Below, in pieces: positions 22,701 to 34,900 of a DNA stretch of 64,000 bases (its first letter is position 1; every line of letters starts with the position of its first letter). The stretch is from Pycnopodia helianthoides (Eukaryota > Echinodermata > Asteroidea > Forcipulatida > Asteriidae). The notes beneath the pieces are model-generated. The model was not told the DNA's origin, did no database searches, and saw only the letters and a program-made list of their open reading frames with translations. The translations under genes and the position numbers were made by a program. The stretch is taken from contig CM063246.1 in NCBI GenBank assembly GCA_032158295.1, positions 12,959,608-13,023,607 of the forward strand, in the 5' to 3' direction.

Positions 22701-25700
22701 CTAAACATTCATCTTTAAAAGATGAGTTGTCAGTAATACATGTACCGTGGTAATGCGTTGTGACATCACACTTCGCTTAGCGATTAAGATTTATTTGCAC
22801 TATAGAGCAATCTCAGCTCTTTGGTGAAATCGAGCCCAGTGAAAGAGAAGAGTCTTGCCCCTGTGTTTCTGGATCGACTGCATTTATAATGTGCCCTCTC
22901 GCAGCATGTTTGAAGTTCAGCTTATGTGATGTGTAGGCCCCCTATTGGAACATTTTGATAATGTATGAAATTTAATGTAAACTCATGATGAAATCAATGA
23001 AGTACAGACACTTTTTTTTGTACTGACAGTACAATCTGTGTGCTTACACATGTACGTAAAGATCTCTAGACTGATTCAGTAATTCCACATGTGCATCATG
23101 CATGATAATGTGCAATACAAACACAAAAACCTTGATAACTGTTCCCCGATACAAGATTAATCCAGGGTGTACACTGTGCAAAGCCTGCACACAATAGTAC
23201 ACAACAAGTCTGTTATAGAATCCATTAAAAGTCTGTGCCATCATCACGCTTTGGTTTCATCTGATTTGAATTGGTTGACTGGTTTTGAAGTCAACAACTT
23301 ATCAACTCCGTAACTGCAACTGCAACATCTGAAAATTCAACACCTGATCAGGAAATGTTGAAGGATTCTGATTATATAAAAAAATAATCCTAAAGGGTAG
23401 GCCTACATTTTATCCCTTTGCTCCAGTTTGCAATAATATCAATCATAGTAATAGCCAGTTCTTATGAAGTGCTTTAAAACAGTGCCTTGCATCAAAGAAG
23501 TCACAAGCCCAAATCTGTGTCCTCACTGAGGTCAATGACAACCTCTGGGGTCCTTTCTCTATGCATTGGCTTAGACTTTAAAACATGTACAATCATGCAC
23601 CTTTCCATTGACCTCAGCTACATATGGCAGCCAATGCAAGGGGTCTCATGAATGTAGATCACAGCACTGTCACACAGGCATCAAACCTCATCGGATATCA
23701 TTCCAAAAAACTGATGATCTAAGATCAATTCAAACAAGACTACTACAAAGTTAAATTATAAGGGCAGGTCATTCATTCCAAACTCAGGGAGCTGCTTTCT
23801 GCTTGTTCTCACCCATACACTATCGCTGTGCTGAGATGCAGAACAAATTTCCATTCCAACAGCTTTATTCCATGTACTGCATCTCTTTGAAACTCCTTGC
23901 CAGGTGCATGTTTCCCTCCATCCTACAATCTAGACTGTTTTAAGCTCCTCTGAATTACTTCAATTTTAGATGTTTTCTTCTTGTAGCCCGTAACCAAAAG
24001 TGGCTTTTAGCCTTATTGGGGAAGGATTTGCATTAAAAAACCCAAAGAACAATAAAAAAAAGTATTAGTGAAAGCTTCAAGTCTCCAGCAGAAATTACAG
24101 TCACGATTATCAAGAACAGGTACAGTCATAGCCAGAGTGTATAGTCGTCCAGGTTTGTATTGATGTAGGTAGCTAGGACTTGCTCCATGAAAACACTTGA
24201 AAGCATTTAGTTCATTTTTAATTAAAAGGGAGGGCTAGTAGTTACATGTGTAGTAGTTGGCGAACGTCTGTTTCAGACGACAATGTCATGAATGTTTTTA
24301 AGACAGATCCACCAAGGACATTTTGCTCTCCTCATCTTGTTGTCAGTTTGTTGGTGATTGTGTTTCATTCCATAATGCAGCATAGACCAGAGGGCCATGC
24401 TAACTGTTAAATCATCATAGCTAAATACAGATGAACTCCTCACTCGGGCTACTTTGCAGGCTTGATGGAAAAACTGAATGATTTTGTTGGATTCCGGCGA
24501 CGTGCAATCCTAGCCGCTGATAATAGTCCTAGTAAAGGAAGGGTCTACCGTCTTGCACACGGTAATTTTGTTCTTAACAGGGGCATGAAGGGAGAGTCAA
24601 GTGAGGGAAGCTTTGCACAATCTGCAATTTGTACATTTAGTAGTTGTTGGACAGTAATGGACACTGGCTCCACATGCTGTATCGAAAACCTTGAAAAAAA
24701 GTAGCAACTACTAGAAAAATAGTAGCATCATTCAAGCAGATACGCATAGTATTTTAGTTCTATTTATCAGAGGAACAACATAAATAGTTTTTACCTCAAA
24801 GTTGAATGATTGATGATTAATAGTGTGTGTGTTGTGGACTGCTGTAGTTGTTGAACAAATTTCAATTGGCAAAGTCTTAAAATACATGTAGGCCTATTTG
24901 ATTGAATTTAAAGTGAATTACTGTCTGTGTTTGAGCATTTTTGAGCTATTTTAAACCAACACTGTACTAGGACCGTTACTTTTATTGTAATTTTGGGGCA
25001 AGATAATTGCTGTAAGTAAATAGGGCCTTCATCAATTCAAGGGGCACCAAGGCGAATGACCAGCTGGCATGTTTCTGTTGCCTTCGTGCCTGCTGTGAAA
25101 CCTACATGTACAATGTGCTTCCGTAACTACTGGGCTCGATTTCACAAAGATTTCAGATTGATCTTAACAGCAAATAAATCTTAAAAGCAAAGTGTGATAC
25201 TAAGGTAATACTGAGTACTTTGTGAGATTGACCCCAGGCCTACCAACCTTGACTGTTGTCTGAGCTTGCTGTAGTTTTCCTTCCAGTAATGAGACGCGAT
25301 CGTTAGCTTCCCTCTCCAAATCCTCTACTGTCCTGAGAAGAACGTCGTTCTGCTCTGTCAGATCACTGATGTACGACTGTAAGATACGCAGCTTCTTCTG
25401 TTTATGAGGGAGAATTGTGACAAGGAAAACAAAAGTTATTGGTGCCATTATAAAAACAGACATCGTGTCAACACTTGATGCTTTTTACAATACGATTTAC
25501 AAATGTTATGTTTACATCTATATTATTTTCATTGAAAGCCATTTTATGGAGATCTCTTGATAGCAAATTATTTCAATGTTTCTAAAGCTTGTTGGTTTTT
25601 AAATGAACACTAATGAATAAATCTGAATTATAGGCACAAATGCTTTGTATTTTTTCAGTATGAAATATATGATTGACTTTTAAAGGATTGTATTTTAGAA

Positions 25701-27156
25701 CTACATATTGATGTAATTGGTCTGCTCAAATATTAAGTTAAAAATTTATGTTTGTGATTTTTTTTTGCGACCTCCAGGTTAACGTACTGCTCTACCAACT
25801 GAGCTAACTATAGCCCAACATATCTTGGCTGCGGCAATCTTGCTTCCCAGATTGTAGGTCTACCGTAAACTGGGCATGATATTGCTAACGGTTGTATGAC
25901 TTCTGTTGACTGGTACCCCGAAAGATAGACAAAATAGGAAGACTGCCAACACAAGTTACTATAGTTAGCTCAGTTGGTATTAGAGCACTACATGTAAACC
26001 TGGCAGTGGCAAGTTCAAATCTGTGGTAAATTATTCTTTGGCGGGTTCTACTGGTTGTAGTTCCCAGAGGCAAATTTATATTTTTGTAATCACTACTCAC
26101 TAATTACAACACACTGTTTTGTAGATGTCTTTAAGTTCATAAACAACTCTAGTCTTAAGGGACAAGCAGCAATCCCTAACAGAATAATTTTACAAGATTT
26201 CAAGGCAATGTGCCCCTTAATGAAATACATACATGTAAGGTGAGAATAATTGTATGTCAATGATAAAATCTGTAAGATCTGTATGTCATCTTCCAAAACC
26301 AATATTTTCCCTAAAGAATAAACGCATTTCTTTTTTAACCGAATGACCCATACATGTACATACTCCTAGAATTATGAGGTTCGATTCGCTATCGGCTCCA
26401 TGAAGCCGATAGCGGATCGAACCTCCTAATTCTAGGAGTGACCCGTATAGATCTCCGAAATAGATTACAAACTATATCAAGCTACCATTATGATTTAAAT
26501 AGAAAACATTAAACTTGTCATTGAACATACAATAGCCAGAGATAGATAGATCAGCTGACAGTTGTAAGACTAATTAGTAATAAGTAATTTTAAGTGTAAA
26601 ATTGTTTTAACGCAAATTTTCAGTGTGACTGAAAATTTGAAACGTTGGTGTAAAATTGGTATTCATTTTAAATGCAAGCTGTCCTTTCCTTCTGCAATTG
26701 TAAACGTTAGTCTACTGAAAAACACTGAGTTCTGATGATAATAAAACAATCAAGCTAGTCAAGTAAACATTATGATTTAACAGCCACTACACTAGTATTT
26801 GCTGAACAATCTTGAATCTTGCAAACATATGTGCATCTTTTTCAAAACCCAAGTTTCACCTTTGCTGTTTCTTCATGCCCACTGTCCTCTGCTTCCAGTT
26901 TTTCCATGCGACTCAAGTAAAGCTCACGAAACTCATTCATCAATCCCTGCATAGATTCGCTGCCAGCACCGCTGACGTTACTGGCACAGGAAGTCCCACC
27001 GCCAGCGGCCCCATGCAGACCCCGTCCCACCGGGCTCGCGGCACGGACAGCCGGGGTGGATGCGCTGTATTTCACGCTCAAGCTCGAGTCCATGAACGGT
27101 CTCTCGGCCCGTGTCCGCAGCGGACTGCTACTTCGCCCATGTCCGTATTCTGCCAT
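19780..27156 (-). CDS. Coiled-coil protein, N-terminal 221 residues (4 exons, 3' end not found)
   Basis: Coding exons in transcription order are 27156-26860, 25397-25248, 21547-21464 and 19911-19780. All junctions are phase 0 with AG/GT borders (donors gtgaaa, gttggt, gtaagt, gtgagt), giving 99, 50, 28 and 44 residues. Residues 1-60 are Ser/Ala/Gly-rich, probably disordered, starting MAEYGHGRSSSP. From about residue 70 the sequence is heptad-rich and charged (LMNEFRELYLSRMEKLEAE, then SYISDLTEQNDVLLRTVEDL, then DVQHRFDRQTEESEALRDEN), as in a long parallel coiled coil. The exon-1 ATG lies in a GC-rich patch at 26980-27156 and is the first ATG of the frame. No stop was found: exon 4 ends at a good donor, so further exons should lie below 19780, but none could be identified. 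Helical proteins of this type are often cytoskeletal, centrosomal or ciliary, but no family was recognised and no function is claimed. Introns hold MITEs and short repeats. Confidence 0.8.
20327..20470. repeat. Family G palindromic-ended repeat
   Basis: Shares the pattern CACAAAG..CTAAGATT / AATCTTA..CTTTGTGAA with 22690-22842, 25130-25236 and 61445-61586. Probably a MITE family of about 110-150 bp; this copy is the most diverged. Confidence 0.5.
21105..21398. mobile_element. Foldback MITE related to family A
   Basis: Begins TTAAAGGGAAACATTGTC and ends GTCAATGTGTCCCTTTAA. Inner arms (GTGTGGTTTTCCTTTGACTT against AAGTAAAAAGGAAAACCAC, and CTAACACAG against CTGTGTTAG) resemble family A but are diverged. 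It lies 66 bp downstream of exon 3 of the coiled-coil gene, in intron 3. Confidence 0.8.
21663..21833. mobile_element. Palindromic element built on GGACTAGTCC
   Basis: GGGGTCAATTTCACAAAACT at the left mirrors AGTTTTGTAAAATTGACCCC at the right. The interior holds several TTAGGACTAGTCCTA palindromes, so nearly the whole element can fold on itself. It lies in intron 2 of the coiled-coil gene, 116 bp upstream of exon 3. Confidence 0.8.
22690..22842. mobile_element. Family G MITE, in the coiled-coil gene intron 2
   Basis: TTTCACAAAGCACTAAACAT at the left and CTCAGCTCTTTGGTGAAATC at the right; the interior has CGCTTAGCGATTAAGATT. Confidence 0.65.
22843..25129. other. Intron 2 of the coiled-coil gene, no element identified
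   Basis: Two kilobases of moderately AT-rich DNA. A frame at 24462-24704 on the plus strand lacks motif or splice support. No strong inverted ends seen. Confidence 0.5.
25130..25236. mobile_element. Family G MITE next to coiled-coil exon 2
   Basis: GGGCTCGATTTCACAAAG at the left and CTTTGTGAGATTGACCCC at the right. It ends 12 bp from the exon 2 donor, so it nearly abuts coding sequence. Confidence 0.68.
25960..26045 (+). mobile_element. tRNA-like SINE head, in the coiled-coil gene intron 1
   Basis: TTAGCTCAGTTGGTATTAGA then GGCAAGTTCAAATCTGTGG resemble A- and B-boxes. An inverted head (GCTCTACCAACTGAGCTAAC) lies at 25790-25810, so two opposed copies may be present. Not a functional tRNA: no closed acceptor stem. 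Confidence 0.6.
26361..26439. repeat. Short palindrome sharing ends with the 47.5-kb palindrome
   Basis: TACTCCTAGAATTATGAGGT and the right end CCTCCTAATTCTAGGAGT enclose GCTATCGGCTCCATGAAGCC folding on itself. The first 22 bases match the outer end of the large element at 47467-48120, so it looks like a core-less relative. Confidence 0.75.
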
Positions 27157-27640
27157 TGTCAGGTGTTAATGCCAAATGATATACATCCTTGGAAGTTTAT
27201 CGAACAATAATCAAGACTTACAGTTCTTGATTAACGATGAAAACACAAATTGCCGGTAATATTTTAAACGGCTGCCATGTATTCATTGATCGAATACTAC
27301 AGTCGTCTCGCATGTAGAGATCGTGACACCTCAAACAAATACACGCTCCGTTCAGCTCGTTGATTGGTCTAGCCGTATGTATATGACGGCTGTTTACTGT
27401 TATTTTAGACTGAACACCCTGGATGTAAATAAACGGCTGTTTGTTGTTAGATAACGGTCTACCCCCAGGCCAGTAGATCTATAACAATTAAAACTTGACT
27501 TTGACAATGCGACTTGTTTCTAGGGGACACATTGAAGCCATGAAATCTGTTTGTTTATAGGAAGGTATGTAGAAGGTATGTAGAATTCTGCAGTAAGCAG
27601 AGCCCCCAACCTACCCCAGCACTTTAAGGCAGTGTTTTTT
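27157..27640. promoter_or_regulatory. Upstream region of the coiled-coil gene
   Basis: Immediately 5' of the minus-strand ATG. Moderately CpG-containing (GTCGTCTCGCATG, CGCTCCGTTCAGCTCG) to about 27370, so the promoter probably lies here. No TATA box or named operator was recognised. It contains a tandem AGGTATGTAGAAGGTATGTAG at 27562-27582. Confidence 0.35.
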
Positions 27641-28082
27641 TCCTTTTTAACTCCTGTGCAATTTTTATTTATTTATCTATTTAATTATTTATCCTTTTAT
27701 TTATTTGTTTAGTTAGTTAGTTACTTATATGTTTATTTATTTATTTATTTAATTATTTTTTATCCTTCTTTTCTTTCTTCTTTATTTATTTATTTCTTTT
27801 TAGTTATTTATCTATTAATTTATTCGCTTGGTTATTTTTTTATTTTATTAATTTATTATTTTTTCATTAACTTTTTTTCATTTTGTTCTTCATTAATTTT
27901 TTCATTTATTTTAATTTTATTTTCAATTTCCATTGTTTATTTATATTCAGATATTTATTTAGTCCGTTGGGTTTTGTATTGGGCTTTGGGCTATGTGGAC
28001 TTGTCGCAGGTTTTTTAAAACTTGTTATTTATTAATTAATTAATTTATTTATTTATTTATTTATTTATTTATTTTTTTTCAT
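27640..28082. repeat. TTTA/ATTT-rich low-complexity region
   Basis: Imperfect TTTA tetranucleotide tracts, purest at 28030-28070, interrupted by GTCCGTTGGGTTTTGTATTG near 27962. T-rich on the plus strand. Confidence 0.9.
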
Positions 28083-28104
28083 GCTTTTTATCATTGTACA
28101 CATA

Positions 28105-28495
28105 CTCGTACTCCAGACCTGGTACTTGATCAGCAATTTCACGTTTTCCTTTTCTTATTAGCATTACGGTAATTTTTGGTGTCCATTGTGAAGTTTTACC
28201 TTGCCTGATGCTTCTGTTTTTATCCCTTTTATTCCCTGTGCAATTTTTACTAAATTATTTCAATTTTTCTATTGTACATAAAATATTTATTTTTAGTAAC
28301 ACTATGTTATGTAATAGCCAGTAGCATTGGAAACGAAGGCCCTCGGGCCACAGTTATTAGGTTAACTTTTTCTCTTCCTGGCATGTGCTGCTGGCTCTAT
28401 TGTATGTTCCTTTGTCATTTTATTCATTGTCTTCACTGTTTGTTTTATTGTATTGTGAATTATGCCGAATAAATAATAATAATAATAATAATAGT
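28105..28495 (+). mobile_element. Possible LINE 3' end with (TAA)n tail
   Basis: Non-coding sequence ending GAATTATGCCGAATAAATAATAA... Similar ends (GAATAAA followed by (TAA)n) are seen at 5240-5535 and 42960-43125. Poly(A)-like signal plus microsatellite tail is typical of LINE 3' termini, but no reverse transcriptase frame is present. Confidence 0.4.
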
Positions 28496-28874
28496 GGACA
28501 CTATTGGTAACTACTCAAAAATAATTATTAGCATAAAACCTTACTTGGTAACGAGTAATGGGGAGAGGTTTGACAGTATAAAACATTGTGAGAAACGGCT
28601 CCCTCTGAAGTGACATAGTTTTCGAGAAAGAAGTAATTTTCCACGAATTTGATTTTGAGACCTCAGAATTAGAATTTGAGGTCTCGAAATCAACCACCTA
28701 AAAGCACACAACTTCGTGCGACAAGGGTGTTTTTTTCTTTCATAGTTATCTCGCAACTTTGACGACCAATTGAGCTCAAGTTTTTACAGGTTTGTTATTT
28801 TATCCATAATGTTGAGATACACCAAGTGAGAAGACTGGTCTTTGACAATTACCAAAGGTGTCCAGTGTCTTTAA
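28494..28874. mobile_element. MITE related to family D
   Basis: Left part AGTGGACACTATTGGTAAC and right part TTACCAAAGGTGTCCAGTGT are imperfect inverted repeats; the interior includes GAGACCTCAGAATTAG and its complement-like GAGGTCTCGAAATC. It ends CTTTAA; the left TTAA is absent. Confidence 0.7.
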
Positions 28875-28875
28875 A

Positions 28876-29010
28876 TGTTTCCTGTGAAAAAAGTCCACAG
28901 GCGTATTACTTGGGTTGGATTCGACCCCACAACTCCCTGCATTCTAGAGCAGCTTATGGCAAGGGTCATGGTTTCAAATCCCAACTGAGGTTTGTTTTTT
29001 TCTTCTTACA
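28876..29010. repeat. SINE family 3 fragment
   Basis: TGTGAAAAAAGTCCACAGGC, GGTTGGATTCGACCCCACAA and CATTCTAGAGCAGCTTATGG match 43735-43882. The head is diverged. Confidence 0.55.
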
Positions 29011-29100
29011 GGGACTCAGGGGAAAGTATCGAGTGTACAGATTGGTGTAGGGGTAAAACACAAACAGTATTCTTTTTCCCTGATGCAAATCTAACAACTA

Positions 29101-29485
29101 TTAAAGGAACATTACAGAATTGGTATTTGTAAAATATACTTTTTGATCACAGATTTACATAAAACTTACACGGTCTAATCATGATGATAGTAGAAAACAT
29201 CCCTTGAAATATTTCTGTCTGAAATGCCATATTTGATGAGAAATGAATAAACTAATTTTCCGATTGGAGTTTATCGCTCAGTGAGCGTTTTATTCATTTG
29301 TTGAACCTATATGATTTCATGCAAATGTGTAATCAGTTTTTCACTATTTTCTCGTGGCCCAGATGGCCGATCGATCTCAAACTTCCACAGGTTTGTCAGT
29401 TAATGTATATGGTGGATTGCATAAAGTGATTACACTGCCAGCAACTGCTTTGTCAGCAAAAACCAATTCTGTAATGATCCTTTAA
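29101..29485. mobile_element. MITE family B, opposite orientation
   Basis: Starts TTAAAGGAACATTACAGAAT and ends CCAATTCTGTAATGATCC with TTTAA. Its interior is the reverse complement of 1212-1604 (for example GATTGGAGTTTATCGCTCAG). Confidence 0.88.
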
Positions 29486-30492
29486 ACAGGTTTTTTTGTC
29501 ATGCTTTCCACAATGAAAATTTAGTATGAGTTTGGAATGAGAAATACTGAGTTAATGAAAACACTTCAGACAAACATTCGTTAGTAGTAAAAGCATTTAA
29601 AGAGTTTATTTTTACATGACAGCAATGATTTAAACATGATTAGTTAAATAATAATAACAACAACAATAAATACAATAATAATCAGCATTCAAAGACACTC
29701 CACTCAGTAAACTGAATCACAGTGCTTACACATTAATAAACAAGTAAAGAGAATAAATGAAATAATTGATAGGCAAAACAAAAGCTTCAAGCAAATTAAT
29801 CTTACTAGGAAAAGTTCCTTTAGCTGCAGCTTTTGGCAGTTTTTCATCATTGTTGTTATAGGCAGTTTCACGTAAAAGTTGTTTGAATAGAGCCATAGCC
29901 AAAGTTGCTCAATATTCCATTAATCCTAACATCCTCAACAGCGCCCTCTTTCTGTTCTGTCAATCAAACTTACTGAACAAAAGTTTATTTCAGATAATCT
30001 TCCCAAAAAGCGAACTTGGCAAAGCTCTCACAACTCTCAAAGCTCTTGTAAAGGTCAAGCTGGCAGCAGCCAATCTCTCACATACAAACATTCGTTTAAT
30101 GTCTATTATTATGACAATTGCACAAATCAATAAACTGTGATTCAGTAACTAGACAACAATACTTATTCTGGTCATTGTGAAATCAGCGGTTAGCTTGGCC
30201 AGAGTCAAACTCACAACCTTTATGATGTCTATAGTGCCACCAGATGATTAGGTGTTACCAATCAAAGCCAATTTTTCTTTACATTTAACATATTTTTTTA
30301 CAATTATTATTATTAAAACAAAATTCCACATGAATATTTGCATACAAAAGTATGCTGTGTATTAAATCTGTGTAATACCATGTATTTTAAGCTGCAATTA
30401 CATCTTCTTTTTTATTGCAAATCAATTTTTCAGAAACAATGATTGCAGTCAGAGCTGATGCGCTCAACTTTTTTTTTTGCACAGAGGACATT
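29486..30492. other. Intergenic, no gene seen
   Basis: AT-rich. An 85-residue plus-strand frame at 29883-30140 has no recognisable domain. Possibly distal PEPD 3' untranslated or downstream sequence; several TTTATT words could be minus-strand poly(A) signals, none decisive. Confidence 0.4.
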
Positions 30493-30851
30493 TTAAAGGT
30501 AGGGTCTTAGATTGGTTTTGTCCACGTAATGCTGATTTATAGGCAAAACTACAAGTTTCACTTGAATACAGTGTCTACTTGCTGAGAAAGTAGTACAAAA
30601 CTCTATCCACGTTCAGCAAGGTGACAGCAGATACCAATCGCAGCTCTAGCCGCAGCATTCGCGAACGGAATCCAACCCTCACAAATCCGAGAAATGATTA
30701 ATACATGATTCGCTTTTCAGATTCAAATCATTTTGGGTGAAGAATTTCCACCCTTTCTCAAACTAGTTGATACTGTCAACAGCTGCAGTGCTTCTCACTC
30801 AGTTTTTATGGTTAATTGGAGTATTAACTAATCTATGACCCTACCTTTTAA
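30493..30851. mobile_element. MITE family C
   Basis: Ends TTAAAGGTAGGGTCTTAGAT and AATCTATGACCCTACCTTTT with TTAA borders. Interior contains GCTGATTTATAGGCAAAAC and ACAGCTGCAGTGCTTCTCAC. Related copies lie at 40977-41567 and 55619-56007. Confidence 0.85.
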
Positions 30852-31454
30852 GGTCAGGTGGTGTGTTGTGGCCAATAGGATCAACACATGGTCCTGACAA
30901 ATGAGACGATTTAATCAACCACGGACACTGCAAGGGTTAAAAGTTCTACTTTCTCTTCGGAATGACCACAATTAGGAATAGCATTTGTGATTAAAATAAA
31001 CATAGTAAGACAAAAATATTTCAGCAATTACTATCAGGAAGGGAATAAAATACTAGTATAAACCAACTGGGTTGACCCATTGACAGCCGGGTCTCACTGC
31101 CGATGTTTTGCTGTTCACAATGCGCGAATATGGTATTTTCTCGAAAGAGAAACAACAAACCGTGGTGCTTTACAAAGCATCTGTGTTCTGTTAGCATTGT
31201 TCAGTCATTGTTTCTTTGTGCCAGCAGTACTCTCAAAGAAAAAAATTCAGGCAATTCCACTAAAATAATCCCATCAGGCTGAAGGGAAAAAATGGAAGAT
31301 CTCCAGCGGTAACTGGTTAAAAAGTGGTTTTCTTGATACAAAGCAAACACATTTAAAAAAATTGTGTTTTATGGCAGCTCTATAAAATTAGACAAGCAAC
31401 AAACTTTCATAAAGCTTTTAACATACTTAAAAAAAGAAAAAAGAACAATCTTGT

Positions 31455-31813
31455 TTAAAGGAAGGGTATACCTTTGGTCATTACTCCAAAAATTAGTGAC
31501 CACAAAAGCAATACTTGGTAAGAAGTACTGCAGCTATTGATAATGTATAACATTTTGAGAAAAGATTCCCTTCTAAGAAATGTGGTTTTAGAGAAAGAAA
31601 TTTTTTTTAAAGTCAATCTGAAAAATGTTTCATGCATGAAACAGTTCTCAAATTGTGTGGACATAACGGCTCCAGATTTTCGGGGATATCTCAAAAACAC
31701 TATCACCTTTTGAAATTAAATTTTCACAGGTTAGTTTTATTGTGTATATGTACATTTATATAGGATTAAACAATCAAACGCTTCCAAAGACCAAAGGTAT
31801 ACTTTGCCTTCAA
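31455..31813. mobile_element. MITE family D, just past the PEPD stop
   Basis: Starts TTAAAGGAAGGGTATACCTT and ends AAAGGTATACTTTGCCTTCA. It lies about 150 bp beyond the PEPD stop codon, so it is either inside or immediately after the PEPD 3' untranslated region. A TTTTATT at 31734 (AATAAAA on the minus strand) inside it could act as the poly(A) signal; that is speculative. Confidence 0.8.
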
Positions 31814-31965
31814 CAGAAAATCATTACCAGAGCCCAAATCTTAAGTTGATTTAATGCAGCATGCTATCGGATTGGTTCCTTGTATATAAAATTGGTAAAC
31901 AAATGTTAAAAGCTTAGCAGGTTTAAGTCCAAACTGGTCCTTTGATGTTGGGTGGTCTTGGTTGA

Positions 31966-34900
31966 TCACAAGGCTCTGTCCTCTAAACGTCCTTCAGCCA
32001 TCAGGGCCTCTATCTCGTCTACTTCTCTGGGAACGCCAGAGGAAAGAACCTCAGCGCCATCCTGTGTCACCAAAACATCATCCTCGATGCGGACCTTAAA
32101 ATGTATGGAGTGAAAAAAGTATTCATTGATTAGCAGATTATGAACCTTTGCATGATGGAGGTACGATTGCTAATATTATGTACCGTACATAAAAAATGAT
32201 CTCTCTGTGGGTTGTGGTGGTTCTGGAAAGAACCGCTGGTGTAACAATTCAATGTTTCGATCACTGTGGTCTGACCGTCTTCAGGAGAACACTGGACTCT
32301 GATGTTGCAGGCCCAGCTGCTCCAGTACTTAACTACTTTGGATCTGATGTGAAGTGGTTAAACAGCCTGCAGCATCAGAGTCCAGCTTTCTCCTGAAGGC
32401 AAATTGCAGCATACTGATCAAAACATTGAGTTGTTTACACCACCGCTTCTTTTCAGAACCACCACAACTCAAGTGGAGAGATTTCATGTACATTGTGTTT
32501 CCACAAACCTTACTAGATGTCCTTTGGGATTATTACAGTAGTAAAAACAATCCAGCCAAACAATAAAGTGCGCATCTGTTGTTTGATTGAATGAAAATCA
32601 GTTTGAAACTCACCCCTCCAAAGTTCTTGAATCTCTCCAAGACATCTGGGCACAGGAATGGCATCATGTCAGGGTTCTTCAAGGCTGGCTCCAGGGTCTA
32701 CAAGAAATCAATTTGACAGCCAATAATAAATCAGACTGAACTCCATAATTTTTGGTAAATAAACTTGGGTTGAGGACTCATAGTACCTTCACTATTTGCA
32801 TCCACCCAGCCCAGAATAGTGGTGGGTTAATTTTGCTTTCATGAATTTTTTTTTTCTAAAGAGTAAACCAAAAGCTCTCAGCATTGATACCACGGTTTGT
32901 GGTTTTGAAGGATAGATTAAACTATGCAACCTGCAGTATGATACCATGTGGTGAATGTCTCTATGCAGTACACACATGTAAACCATCAGGTTTGTGCACA
33001 GTTGTGTCACCACACACAACCCATTCGACCGAATCGTTTGAAATGGTTGGTCAACTCACTGCTAACTGTTACCACTCAGAAATGTGCACATAACTAAAAT
33101 GGCATACAAGTTGATCTTGACACCTTAATAATATTAATACTGGGCTCTTATGAAGTGCTTTATCACAACCCTAGGGGCGTATGAAAAGCACTCATTATTT
33201 GTTTTTCAAACGGATAAGCAGAGCTATGTTTTGAATTATGAGACTCATTTATGTAGCACCTTCTAATGGTGGTTTACAAGGTGCTGCAGCATAATATAGC
33301 CACTGCCAGCACACTGGGGCAAACCCCTTCTCTTCGCGATAACTGTGACTGGGTTCTTTTACGTGCACTACACAACACACGGGACCAACGGCTTTACGTC
33401 CCATCTGAAGGACAAAGCAATAATGGTTAAGTGTCTTGCTTAAGGACACAGTGTCAAGACGGGGACTCACACCCACACTCTGCTGATCAGAAACACCTCA
33501 GCTTGGGTCCAGTGTGCTTGACCGCTCGGCCAGGACACGCCTGGCTGACATTATGAGACCGGAATTGTAGAGAGAAATGTGGAGCCAGAAACTTACTGCC
33601 GCAATGAAGTAGCATCCAGGTTCCACTGTAATAACCATACCAGCTTGCAGGACACGAGCCGTGCGCAGGTTACGAATACCTGGTCTCTGGATACGATCAA
33701 CACCCTGAAAATATGGCAGGAATGGTCAAGTACTCAACGTAAATTGTCATATCTTTGGCCGATGCAAATGAAAACAACAAATACCACATAAGCTTTGGCT
33801 GGATTGCCACACTGGCTGGACACAGCATTCTTTGCATTCTATTTCAATGATGTAAATCTGTAAATCAAACTGAGGAATTTTCTGGCCCTTTGAATAAAAC
33901 ACTCCTACATTTGTAACTAATACAGAAAACTAAAATCTGCTTCTGTTTTTGCGCAGGAGTACAGTGCTTAATCACACATCGTGTAAGGATAAAACCAAAA
34001 ATATGTTCTTTATCGCTGATGCAATTATTACATACTGTTATACTATTAAATGATAAAGGTTTGTTCAAGCATTTTGAGTTCGATTTACCTTCGGGTATCC
34101 ACCGACATCATGGGTGTCACAACCCATGAAGTGGCCCAGGCCGTGTGGCATGAAGACTGCCCCCAGGTACACCTTCATCATCTCATCCACGTCACCTTTG
34201 AGCAAGCCATGACGGGTGAGCTCTTCAAGGAGAGTACGCTCTGCCAGACGGTGCATATCCGGCCAGAGAACACCTGGTTTCAAGATTCAAGATTCAAGAT
34301 TCAAAATATTGCCGACATACTGAGTTCATGCACAGAAAGGAAAATGGCCATCAACCTCAGCATTCTCCTGGATCTACTCCAATCTGGAAGACACATCCAA
34401 CAAAGCTACCATTATTTGTATCTTGCAATCAGGAAGATTTGTACAACTACATTAGTTCGGCACGTTAATTCGGAATTCGCATGTTCAAGTCCCACTCTAG
34501 TGAATTTTTCTTTGTTCAACCCAAAATTAATAACAAATTATGATAGAGCTACCTGGTTTCATGGTTTTGAAGACTGCCCTGTTGGCCTTCAGTACAGCCT
34601 CATAGATCATACGCTGATCAGCGGTGAACTTGCCATTGGCTGGGAAGGCACATGTGATGTCCGATGCATAGCAGTAGTACTCCCCTCCCATGTCAAATGA
34701 GCTGGTTAACACAAAACCCAGATACAACAATTACTACCTTTAGTGATATTTAAAGCTTTGCATGGTGTGGATAGAAGGGAGCCACTATTACAGGTAAACT
34801 TACGGGTTCAACCTGTTGTGGTCTCAGCATTTCTCCTGCGAGCAGAGTATACTGTTCGAAACGTCGAGAACACACCGGCTCTTCTCAGAACCAACACTCC

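Noticed and set aside
34050..34700. 216-residue plus-strand ORF
   Set aside because: It is the antisense of PEPD exons 11 and 12, whose minus-strand reading matches prolidase with correct splice sites.
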